Source: Roridomyces roridus
Taxonomy: Eukaryota; Basidiomycota; Agaricomycetes; Agaricales; Mycenaceae
DNA: 64,000 bases
Reading direction: 5' to 3'
Assembly: GCA_029378245.1 (NCBI GenBank)
Contig: JARKIF010000060.1
Span: 124,001 to 188,000, forward strand
The position numbers and the translations under genes are program-made. The notes beneath the pieces are model-generated. The model saw only the letters and a program-made list of their open reading frames with translations, was not told the origin of the DNA and ran no database searches. Positions 34,294 through 45,900 of this stretch are shown one piece after another; within the stretch, counting starts at the first letter, position 1, and the number at the start of each line of letters is the position of its first letter.

Positions 34294-35194
34294 CGCTTGG
34301 GACGGTAATCGGTGAGCGCGTGCCACCGAGGAAATGTGAAGCCATACTCACTGGATCAAGTCGTTCTAGTCGTGGGTAGCCGCAGCTGTTCGTGAGGTAG
34401 GACGCCTCCGTGGATGCGTCGATGGTCGTAACTGAGGAAGGCTGGTTTGTCCAGCGCTCGAACCGGTGGGTGGTGGCAAGGCGAGTCGCCTCGGGAAATC
34501 TCGTTATTCGCGAGGGGGAGGTTAGTGGGGAGTCTGCTTGGTGCAGGAGAGGTGAACGCCGCGCTATTTCTGACCACCCTGCGACGGTGAGTGAAATGCG
34601 AGAGCAAGAGACCACTTCTCACGTGATGGCGGGCTCATTGATTTCAGGTTCCATTATTCGCGCATTGCGATGGTATATCTGCAAACCTGTTCGAGGCTTC
34701 CGACTTTCTGTATTATACTATACGCCGCGAAATCCAAGCGGCCGGCAGTCTTGAGCTTTGACCAGGACTCTCGGACCAGTTCGACTTCATGGGCCCAAAC
34801 CAATTCAAAGCGACCCGAAACCTTGTCGTGCCATAAAAATGACGCCTTGAGTTGCCCTCTTTTTCCTTCGGGACTCAAGGACACGCCCGAAAACGCGGTG
34901 CCACTCTAGGTTAGGACCAACTTCCAGCTGAAGAACGAGTCGCGAACGACGCGGTTTGCTCTGAGATCCACACATTACAGATTCAGACTACGCAGAACCG
35001 CGGCGTCGTCTCTGCAGGCCTGGAAGGGTCGTGACTCGCAAGCTCTCTCCTTGTTCGCCCATATGCGAACCCGATAACCCCTTGCTAGACTCGAATACTC
35101 CAAAGTAAAGTAAAGATAGAAAAGTGCATACCTAAAAGTCCCACCTCCCACGACTTGGTCGCCGCATCATGTTTGCTATTGTAATCCCCCCTCG
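34294..35194. other. Duplicated upstream flank, unit 1
   Basis: Gene-free, but similar along most of its length to 53290-54190 in unit 2 (for instance GTGAGTGAAATGCGAGAGCA and GAACCGCGGCGTC). The second half also resembles 48240-48400, so this stretch exists in three copies within the window (shared CGAGTCGCGAACGAC block). Confidence 0.7.
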
Positions 35195-35345
35195 CCGAGC
35201 TCCTCTGCGTATTGAACACAACATCCGCCGAGGAGCTCAATGCTCATCGGCAAATGGTGCGTGGCTCTAGATCTTGCTTATCGTGGGCATCCTGCGGCCT
35301 TACAGGGCGGGGCGCAGGTTCAAACGGACTTCTTCCAGATACTGC
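35195..35345 (+). pseudogene. Relic of aldo/keto reductase exon 1-2 border
   Basis: A GAGGAGCTC...CTCATCGGCAAATG stretch followed by a GTGCGT donor matches the end of AKR exon 1 (around 55096-55120). CAGGTTCAAACGGACT about 80 bp later matches the start of AKR exon 2. Everything else of the AKR is missing here, at the position where unit 2 has the intact gene. Confidence 0.6.
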
Positions 35346-35497
35346 AAAGGGTACTCTGGTAGTCTCTCTCGACAAAGAATCGCTCCGTAACCTCCGAGAA
35401 TAGAACTCTGGCTCTGCGATTGTTGAAGAAATCAAGGCTATCCAATTAGGTTTGTGCGAAGTGTGGCCCAACCCGTATTTATGTGAAAAAATAAAGT

Positions 35498-38400
35498 TCA
35501 ACCGGCAACACATAGATTCTGCCCGACTTGAATAGCACAGGACGAAGTTAGGAAGGGGTTCCATTGCAGCATTTGAGCCATAGTGATGCCAAATTTGGTC
35601 TCGATAGCACCACAAGAGTCGTTGGACACAACCTAAAATTCAATGAGACGTGGTCGAAGAGAACAAGGTCAGCTTACGGTGTAGATTTTGCTGCACATGC
35701 CTCCGCCCCCGGCAACACAGTAAGCGCTTCCCAGCTGGATGGTCGTGCAAGCTGAGGTCAGCGCTGTGTTCCATTCCAACAGATCTCTGAGTGCGATGTC
35801 GAATTTCGTGTCTACAGATGTGCAGGTATCGCCTGATGCAATCTGGTGTACGTGTGTGAAGTGAGTACTTGTCTAGGTTCGGGTTCGTAATTCTCACCGT
35901 GTAGTAAGTGGTACAATTCTTGAGAGTCCCAGTAGCGATATTCGCAGGCGGCCCACTCGCCGGTGGTGTCGATGTCCCCGGTGCCCCCGAAACACAAAGG
36001 TTCTGACCGATTTGAATCGCACAAGTCGACGTGAGCCAAGGATTCCAGGCGGTGATGTCGTTGATCGTGATGCCGAACTTGGTCTCGATGGCCCCGCACG
36101 AATCGCCCGATGCCACCTGTGGGGGCGTTAAATACCCGAAAACATTAGAGAGAGGAACTCACGGTGTAGACTTGACTGCACACGTCTCCGCCCCCGGCAA
36201 CACAGTAGGCGCTTCCCAGCTGGATGGTCGTGCAAGCTGAGGTCAGCGCTGTGTTCCATTCCAACAAATCTCTCAGCGCGATATCGAATTTCGTGTCTAC
36301 TGCTGTGCATGTATCACCTGACGCAATCTCCAAAGCGTGTAAATCACCTCGGCTTGATGGATAAGAAAAATTCCCCTCACCGTGTAATACGTTGTACAAT
36401 TCTTGAGAGTCCCAGATGCAATGTTTGCCGGAGGTCCACTAGTCGGTGGCGCACCCGACGATGGAGTGCCACCTACGCACAGATTCTGACCAACTTGGAT
36501 AGCACAGCTCGACGTCAAGAAGGGGTTCCACGCGATGATATCGTTCAACGTGATACTGAACTTGGTTTCGATGGCGCCGCAGGAATCATTCGGTACGACC
36601 TGGTACGCTCATCAGTTGCTAGATGAGAAGTAGTGAAGGGAAGAGCGTACGGTATACACTTGGGGACACGGATTGCCTCCTCCAACAACGCAGTACGCTT
36701 CGCCCAAACCGATTGTGGTACAAGCTGCGGTGAGCGCCGTGTTCCACCGGAGCAAGTCGACCAGTGATGTGTTGAACTTCTGCTCAATCACGTTGCAATT
36801 GTCACCCGAGGCAACCTACGCGATTATGAGCTGCCGAATACTTGAAGGCAAACCACACCTACCGTATAATATGTCGTGCAATTTGCGAGGGAGCCAGTAG
36901 CGAGGTTCGACGGGGGACCAACAGGCACTGGTATCAAGGGGAAATCACAATACGCGACTCCAGCAAGGAGGCCTGCGCACGTAAGCCCCGGGTTCAAAGC
37001 AAGGAATTGATCTACGGAGATATCCTGTGCAGCCGCAATAGAGGTACACGAATCGTTGGCCACGGTGGTGTAGTAGTCGGCGCACTCGGTTGTGGCGAAG
37101 GGTGAGACATTCGCCGGTGGGTCGACGGGAAAGAGTGTGTAGTTTCCTGTGGGGAATATGACGCAGACGGCTAGACCCACGGCGGGGACGCTCGTTGCTA
37201 GTTCTGCGGGGGGAAGATGAGTAGTTGACAGCAACGATATGGTGACGTACCAGAATTCCAAGTGATGAGGTCACTCTCGGCCTGGTCGGAGATGTTTGCA
37301 ATCGACGCAAGCGTATCGCCCGTCTGAACTCTCCAAGTTAGTGGCTTGAAAGAAAAGAAAAAAGGCCACCCACCGAGATGTTGTAATAATAACCACAAGC
37401 CGCCGTGCGCGTACCCGGAGCCACATTCGTAGGAGCGGGCACACCGACGGGAGTCAGCGTTTCAACGCCGAGAGTAGGAGTAGGGGCAGGGAGCGAAAAG
37501 CTAAATGTCGATATGCTTGTAAAGTTGGTTGCCGAAGTGGGAAGCGCCGTGGTGGTGACCGTCATAAACGGAGGGAAGGGTTCGACGCAGTAGTAGAACC
37601 CAGCTAGGAGGTTACCGCAGGTGGAGTTGATTTCTACGACCATAAACGTTTTGTTTGGGAAGACGAGGCAAAGACACACCGGGGTTCATGGTAAACAAAT
37701 CCGCGACCGTCGTCGCATATCTGAGCGCAAAGGTACTGCAAAAGTCTCCCTCCACAACGATAGCCCATTCCCCACATGCAGCCGTCGACCCCACAGCTGT
37801 AGGAGTCGGCACGGGAGCCAACATGGTCGCGGTACCCGACGGCGCGATTGGTGCACTAGACGCAGCCACTGTGGGGAATCCACCGTGAGGACTCACACAG
37901 ACGAGGTTCCCGACCAACTGCGGTAGATATTGACACGCCGATCCAAAGTTGACGTTGTATAATCCCAGTTGAACGGTGGTGATGTTCGCAGCTGCGGCGA
38001 TGCTGGCACAGGTGTCGTTGGTTGCGACGGTGTATGTGGTACACGCTTGGGGCAAGCAGAGGGGAGACCCTGCCGGGACGTTGCACGTTGTTTGTGGGAG
38101 GGAGTTGGATCTAGAAGCAAGTGTTAACGAGAGCGGTTTCTGAGGAAAATGACGCACGAGGAAACATCGTAGAGCGAGACAGAAAATTGCTTAGCTACGG
38201 CTGCGCATGTGCTTGCCGTACTGACAGTCACATTCCGTCCCAGCATCGCACACTGGGCCGAGACGGTCGACGTCGAGTTGGATCCCGAGGGCGTGCCGGG
38301 GGACACAATGGGAGATGTGATTAAGGAGGGATTAAACTTGGGAAGGCCACATGTCGCAGCCGAAGCGTCGTAGAGATTCTCGGTCGCCATCGAATATAGC

Positions 38401-39250
38401 ACAGGACTGAGAAGGGTGACGTTCATGGTGCCAAAGATGCAATTCGAGCAGAGTTCCGCCATGGGGAGGGATGAGATACCGGCGGAGGCGTTGAAACCCT
38501 TGAGGACGTCCAGGCAGTAGCTCCCGGATGTGTTATCCTTGAGACATTGGACTGTGTAAGGGCCTAGAACGTAGTCCACGGCCAACGTCGGAGCGTAGCT
38601 GAATCAAAGCAGTCAGTCAGCAACGACACAAAACACGGAGAAATGAAAACGCACGAGACGTTGGTGGATGGGTCTAAAATCATCGCATATCCTTTACATG
38701 CTGTGACTACGTTGGCGCGGTAGCTGGCCAGGGAGCTGGTGCAGGTCGCCGTGCAGAGATTGTTCAGGTCGGAGTCTCCGAAAATGGCACCGCTGATTCT
38801 ACGGAAAAGGTAAGTAAATGTCGGGACGGGTATGGGAAAACTTACCCCATTGCGGAAACCGTCGAATTGCATTGGATACTCGCCGTGAGCGCCGAAGCAC
38901 AGGCCGAGGACGGGGGAGGGTTGGTGGGCAGGTTCGCACTTGTGTATAGAGTGAATCCGATGGCGGCCGCATCAACGACTGCGTTCGTCGTCGGAGTGAC
39001 GGCAATGAGGTTGTCAAGCGTCGGTTCCGGCATCGCTGGCTGCGTTGACGCCCGTGAATCTGCAAGTCTACAGGCAAAGACTTGAGTCTCGTCTGCAGTA
39101 CTCACAATGAACTCACTGCTGCAAGAGTGCATCGTGGAAGAGACTGTTGTGGGTAGCCACTTTCCCGGCGAGTTTTTGCTTGAAGTTGCTAGAGGGGCCG
39201 GCGGACACGAGTCCCAGCCCACCCAGAGTCAAAAACCACCAACAGTGCAT
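35498..39250 (-). CDS. Secreted multi-LysM protein, unit 1
   Basis: A long secreted protein binding chitin or related glycans. It begins at 39250 with a signal peptide (HCWWFLTLGGLGLVSAG). A Cys-containing N-terminal domain typical of large fungal LysM proteins follows (SDLNNLCTATCTSSL, AELCSNCIFG), then a chain of about ten LysM-like modules down to the stop at 35498-35500. Module signatures such as SGDTC, LLEWNTAL, AIQVGQNLCV repeat, joined by Pro/Thr/Ser linkers. Nearly every module is interrupted by a 50-60-nt intron at the same place, just after the YYT or VYT at the module start; the last exon is 35498-35632. The 3' modules are tandem copies of a two-LysM block. No frame lesion was noticed. 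The gene is divergent from the chitinase at 39982. Confidence 0.85.
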
Positions 39251-39981
39251 GGCGTACGAGAGACGGAATCCAGAGATTTGAGCATCTTGAAACTGTTCAG
39301 TATACTATTTAGAAGATGCACAGGTGCCGAACAGGTCAGACGGGGATATCAGAACGCGGATGGTCCATGAGGGCTGGAAGTCTCTCGGCCCAAACTCGGC
39401 GTTGGATTACTTGGGAGGTTACGGAGCCGGGAGTGATAGAGAGTCTAACATTGGATCGCGGGATGATTGCGCCCTGATTATGATCGAAATCACTATGACT
39501 ACGGTCCCAAATGAGTCCAGCTATGTAGCTGCTACTTAGTTCCAGTAACCAGTTTGGACACCTGCCAAGGTTCCCTCATGTTCTCGCGCTGCCTCTTCTC
39601 TCCTCCCATCTAAACTCCACGGCAGACTCGCACTCGGACTCTACAATTCTACGAAACCACATTCCTCAGCCTCGCTGGCACATCCGATGTGGCGTTCCCA
39701 TCCATGTGTTCCAATCTATGTGTTCCCATCTATCTGTCCAGTATGCCTGTCCAGTGCTTCCGAGTCCCGCGACTCTATTACTTTCACTCAAAAATGGCCC
39801 TCCACGGCCTGGCGGAACACGCAGCCGTGTGTGCAAAATCTAAAATAATCGCCAGCGCGGGTTCAAATCAACACAAACTATTTGTGGATGTGAAACATCC
39901 GGGAAAAAGCCAAAGCCACCGCGTTCAACGTGATCATTTATACACTCCTTTGGTTTCCCCTCCTTTCTTTGATTCTGCAAA
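39251..39981. promoter_or_regulatory. Divergent LysM/chitinase intergenic region, unit 1
   Basis: 730 bp separate the two start codons, so the region probably carries both promoters. The stretch next to the chitinase start (39935-39980, with TTTATACACTCC and CTTTGATTCTGCAA) is repeated before the second chitinase start (63885-63934). No gene inside. Confidence 0.6.
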
Positions 39982-42900
39982 ATGGGCACCAGCGGGCGAA
40001 GCATTACGCTTGCCCTCACCGCGATCTGTACGTTTACTCTGTCCTCCCAGTTCTCACTGAATATGGATTGCCAATGCCATAGTTTTGCTGCAACCTGTCT
40101 CGGCCGCAACCACCTCACCCACAAATTCGGCAAGCGCAGCTCTCGCTCAGTCGACGCTTCCTGTCGGTTCTTGTACCTCAACCATCGTGCGTTGGTTGTC
40201 TTTTTGGAATGATTTTCTGTGAAACTCACTTTTCAGCCTTGCTCAAATGGCGCGTGTTGCAACTCCGAAACCGGATACTGCGGGCATGTTCCTGGTTTCC
40301 GATTTACAACGAGCCATTAAGTCCCCAACGCAGATACGGAGATGCCTTCTGCACGACGCTCGACGCCGGGGGGTGAGTCCATCTCTTCCCTCCGCGACCT
40401 GGTGACGAACCATCACCAGACCTTGCTCTTCCAATTGTGACGCAAAGGCTCAGGTGTGTTCTCTTTGAATACCCGTAACCGCCTTTCACCGACTACAATT
40501 AGTGCGGACCAAACGCGCCGGCTGGGGAAGAAGAATGTCCCCTCAACGTCTGTTGCTCACAGTTCGGCTTTTGTGGAACCACACGTGAGGCTGCTTGCTT
40601 GCATTCACACCACGTGTATAACCCTGTCGAAAACAGAGGACTTCTGTGGAGAAGGATGCACGAGCAACTGTAACCCAGCAAATCCAGCCCAGTGTGGCTC
40701 TGATGCACAGACGGCACTCACCAAGCGCATCGGATACTACGAAGGCTGGGCGGCCGCTCGCAGCTGCGATGCGTGGTCTCCGAGTAACATCAACGTCGCG
40801 TCTCTAACTCACGGTACGCATTGTCGGTGTTCAGCTCGAATTCATTTACTCACCGCTGTTGTACATAGTTAACTTCGCTTTCGCCTACATCTCCAGCTCG
40901 TTCGAGGTCGTCGAGATGACCGCCGGCGACTCCAAGCTTTGGACCGAAACAACGGCTCTCAAGTCGCAGAACCCGTCATTGAAGGTGTTTCTATCTATTG
41001 GCGGTTGGACTTTCAACAATGCGGTGCGTGGTTTCCTTCCCCTAGTTTCCTGTGCCCTTGACAAATGACTACTTACAGCCAACGGCTGGGATTTTCAGCT
41101 CTCTGGTCGCCAGTGAGCCCAATACCAATGTGTTCATTAAGAGTGTTCTCGGTGTCATGAATGCGTATGGGTTTGATGGTATCGACATCGAGTGCGACTT
41201 CCTTTCTAACTTGCAGGAATCTTTTCTGACCGATTTTGTTCAGCTGGGAATATCCCGTGGCAGAGTGCGCTCGTTCCACTGACTGATTTATTTTATCTAA
41301 TTTCTGCTACTAGGGATCGTGGTGGCGCCAAGGGCGACAAGGAGAACTATGTGACTTTCATCAGTAAGCATTCCATCCCGATTTCCGTCTTCACTTACGA
41401 CCTTTTACCCAGAGGCCGTCAAAGCCGCCTTCATTCCATTCAATTATCAGCTGGTACCTCTCCCATCACTTCACGCTGCGCTTATACTGACGAGTCAATG
41501 AACAGTCTTTCACTGCGCCGACGAGTTATTGGTACCTGCAGAATTATGATCTTCCCGGTATGTTGGCGGACGACGGCGCCGACTGGGTCAATGTCATGAC
41601 GTACGATTTGCATGTCAGTGTATCTCTATCTTTATCTTTGCTGAGTTAACTTTGTTTTCAAAGGGTGTCTGGGATTCTCCCGCAGATTATATCGGCTCTA
41701 TCGTCCTAGCTCACACCAACTTGACCGAGATCATGGTAATTATTTTTCCTGTCTCTCTATCATCTGAGCTTATTCTTATTCTTTTCTCAGAATGCATTCC
41801 AACTGTACGCCAATGTTGGGATCGACCCATCCAAGATGGTCATGGGTATTGGCTTCTACGGCCGTTCATTCGAACTTGTCTCTGACCAATGTACGACTCC
41901 CGGCTGTCCGTTCGCCGGTGCGGCACCTGCCGGCCCTTGTTCGGCCAACGCCGGCACCCTCATGTTCACCGAGATTGAGGATATCATTTCATCCGTGGGG
42001 ACAAACGCGCTCGTATTCGACGAAGAGGCGGCTGTCAAGTACCTGGTTTATAATGAGTTGTGTTTTCCCCTGCTTCTTGAAGCTCCCAAGTGCTGATTGT
42101 GTTGGGTGTAGCATCGACTGGGTCTCGTACGACGACCAGCAGACGTTGGGCATGAAACTCCAATACGCAAATTCGATCTGTCTCATCGGCACCATGATTT
42201 GGTCTGTTGATCAGGCGAGTAGATTCGTCCACTCCTATGAAACTGGCTCTTGACATGACCAGGATGATACCGCGTACACTGCCTTGTCCGGTGAGAACCC
42301 ACCCCGTCCGCGCCTTACCTTGCTGAATATTCTGCAGCCCTATATGGAGACGTCACCGACAACAATTCAACAGACCAGATCACAGGAAATCAATGCACGT
42401 ACACGGACTGTGGGGGCTCTTGCGGGTCGGAGACACTGCTCGGATTGCTAGAGAGCAATCCAGTCACCCTCGAAACCTGCACTGGTGTCGGCAAGGACTT
42501 TGTGTCAATTTGCTGCGTGGGCCTTCTCTTTTTGTGTCTGCGATCAACTTATCTCAAGGTTCTTGCAGCCCGTGGGAGACGCGCCTCAGTCCTGTACGTG
42601 GAGAGGTAAGCCAACTTCCGACGGGATATGCGATGGGACTTGTCTACCGGGGGAGATCCTCATGGGGCTGTCCAACATCGGCGACGCGACGGGAGGGCCC
42701 ACGCTCACGATCGATGGTGTTACATTACCAGAACTGTCTTGTCTCATCGGGCAGGAGGTGCATACCTCATTCAACTGTTCTCGGCTACAGGCTCAATCTG
42801 CCTAGGCTCTGTGCTGCAGAACGGATCAAGACACCTCCTCATTTTGTACGGCCACTGCGTGCGGTGTCACAACATGTCCTTCCGGATCTACAGCCCATGG

Positions 42901-45900
42901 TTCAAGCCTGAGCATAAGTGGAGGGCTGACAACTTGTGAGTGTTCTTGGCTTGCAACGCGGCCTGACTAATGACTCTTCTCAACAGGCTCATCGGGTGAC
43001 GGTGCCGTTCAGTTGTTCCTCCTGCCTTGTTGAAGTCACCACTCATCCGATGATTTAGACTTTATGTTGCCAGGATCAAATAGGCCTCACAAATTGTGCT
43101 TGGGTGCGTGGAATACTTCAAGTTGCTGGGCAACGTAGTGGTTGAAAGCCTATAGCACGGCACCCCGCCCAATTGTCTGGACAATGCCTGTCCAGTCGGG
43201 CAGACGGTCATCTGTAGGTGTCCATTCACTCTCTCGAACAGCCATTGTTCCTGACTTCCAGACCAGACAACGACTATCAGGGTGATGCGTCAAGCTCCTG
43301 CGTCGGCAACGATCGCAAATTCTGCTGCGATACTCCGAATGGTTTGTTTACTACTCGAAACATGTTCGGTGTTGTCCAAAATCTTTGCAGATGCCGCATT
43401 CTCGCCTATCTCTCCCCTCGACGTTTTCCCCGCAGGTGAAATTGAGGTCATCACCTTTGCTGTAAGGGCCGTACATCCCTTGTTTCTTTTTCCCTCTCAT
43501 TGCGGCTGCAGGTCGATTTCGACGACAACCAAGGGACATCTGATGACACGCAGACTGGCGCAGGCTCAAGTGGTATCGACGACGATGGAATGGAGGAGGA
43601 TTCACCGGTGTGTGCTTTGTGCCCATACCTTGCTCTTTCTAAACAGTCCAGTTTTCATCTGTGTTCATCTCGTCGCCCAATGCCGCCTCCGTGAGCTCTC
43701 TGGACGTTGAGTCCGACTGGGCAATCACCAACTGTGATCCTGCGAGCGACCAATCTCAATCTGTGCGTACACACTAGCACCCTCTCCGAAGCATGCTTAA
43801 GTGTGTCTAGGTTCTGGCTTACTGCACGTGCCCCATTGAGGACGAAGATTGTGGTTGCGGTCATGTATTCATTGGTCAAGCCAATGACACCATTGTCAAA
43901 CTTCCGGACACCTGTGGACTTGGACCATACGCTCGTGTAGTTTCGCTCGAGCCTCACCCTGATCAGACGGTTCTGTCGGCAGATCACGCGGCGAGGAAGA
44001 GGAGCACTGATCCGGTCTACTCTCTCGTGTTCGACTACTTGTGAGCGCTTTTTTATGTAGTTTGAGCGTGGTTACAGCTGACCTTTGTAGATTCACGGAC
44101 ATTGCGGAGGAGAATGGGCCGGTATAGTGCGTACTATTGAATTACCGGGATTTTGAAACAAGCTTACAATCCATGAAGCATGCGGGCAGACATGGTAAGA
44201 GCGGTACCTTAACGGTTTTTGCGCTGCTGATCTGCCCTAGACCGACTTGCCTGGCTATTGGGATTCGGTCGTTGACAGCACTCCCGACTCCACTACCGAT
44301 CCACTCCGAAAACGGGACTTGAACTTCCATTCTCCGCGCGGATTGGAAAAGTAAGCAGCATCTACTCTCTGGTGCTTTTTCAACAATTCTCTCAGGCGTT
44401 GGACTGGCTCGTTTGCAAACTGGTATGTGTATTCTGAATAGTCGTTAGCATGGCTCATGGTCTGTAGGCTCTCGAAACTCAACACCCTCACCAAAGGGGA
44501 CTCGATTTCGAGGAATTACCATTGGTCCGACACATATACAATTTTTCATCAGGAAGAAGTAAGTTCAAATATCTGTCCTTGTCATGTTTGGAGAACAAAC
44601 TGGCACATAGGCATGCCCCAATTTCCAAAGCAGTCTTGATATCAGTAAGCGGCTCCAATCATCTTCGTGCTTTGACCATAGCAACTCTCCACAGGTGTCA
44701 CCGGGTACGGTCCTGCAATTCAAGCCCAGACAGGACTTGCTCACTTTTTTCTCTCTTAGGTTTGCTTCAGTCAACAGTCAATTCGGATATTATCTCGAGG
44801 CTAAGATTGTGCCTCCATCTATACAACAGGCATACGTGTATTTCAAAGCCGGTGCCGGAGCGGAGGGTGCGGATGAAATTTCCTTATCTTTGATTTCGAT
44901 GCTAACAGATCACAAAGCCGCTTTTACCATTACCGGTGTTGCTTCTGCTTCATGGGACAGCGGGCGCTATGAGCTGATCAACTTTGGGTTCCCTGGACTG
45001 TGCGTCTTTGTTTTCGCAGCAACTCCCAGGCTCATTGAGTGACTCAAGTTACTATCCGGGATTGCTGACGCTCGGTCCTTCTGTAAGCCATGTTGACTTT
45101 TTTGGGTGTCCTCAAAACTAAACCTTCGGCAGCTGCATCTGTATGGGGAGCTTTCCGGACAGCTGTCACTGTCGGGAACATACAAGACCTCTGTGATGTA
45201 CAATTTCCCTCCTCTGGACTTGAGCTTCGGGAAACAAGACTCCAATGCTGGGCAAAGCAACTTTGGCACCGCGGTTCAGCCAACCAATAATTTCGGCAGT
45301 ATGGTATCCCTTTCTCCCTCCAGACTCTTTCTGAGTGTTCTCTTCAGCCGTTGACTACAATGTCGGGTGGAATGTCGAGCTCACGGGCTCTGCCGATGTT
45401 CATCTCGTACCAAGCTTGCAACTCGGCATCAGTATTCTCGGCGGGAGTCTTCTTGATGGACAAGTATTCGTTGAAGCCGATTTGTTTGCGGGTCTGTCTA
45501 TTTCAGGAAGTGTCTCGAACTCGGTAGGTCTACGCTTGACCCAGACGACATCAACTTATCTTTGAACAGGTTGCGCCAAACTTTTGTGTCACACCGGTCT
45601 ATGGCGTCAATCTGAACGCCGGGTTGACTGGCTCCGTGCTTTTCTGGGAATCCGGTCCAAGTGCGTTCTGATATTTTCCTTACGATCACCTGAATGCTGA
45701 TGCGCGTTCAGTCTCAACCACGTTCTATTCGGTTCAAAGTGACTTGGGCTCCGGCTGCTTCAACAGTATTGACGAGCCGACCGCATCGGATAGTTCTTCC
45801 AGCAAGAAACGCACTTCGCTCGAAGCCTTCGCGGGTCAGTCACTGGCGTATTCAGCCTCGGTGGGCGAAAGATTCTCTCTCGAGCCGTCTGCGCGTACCG

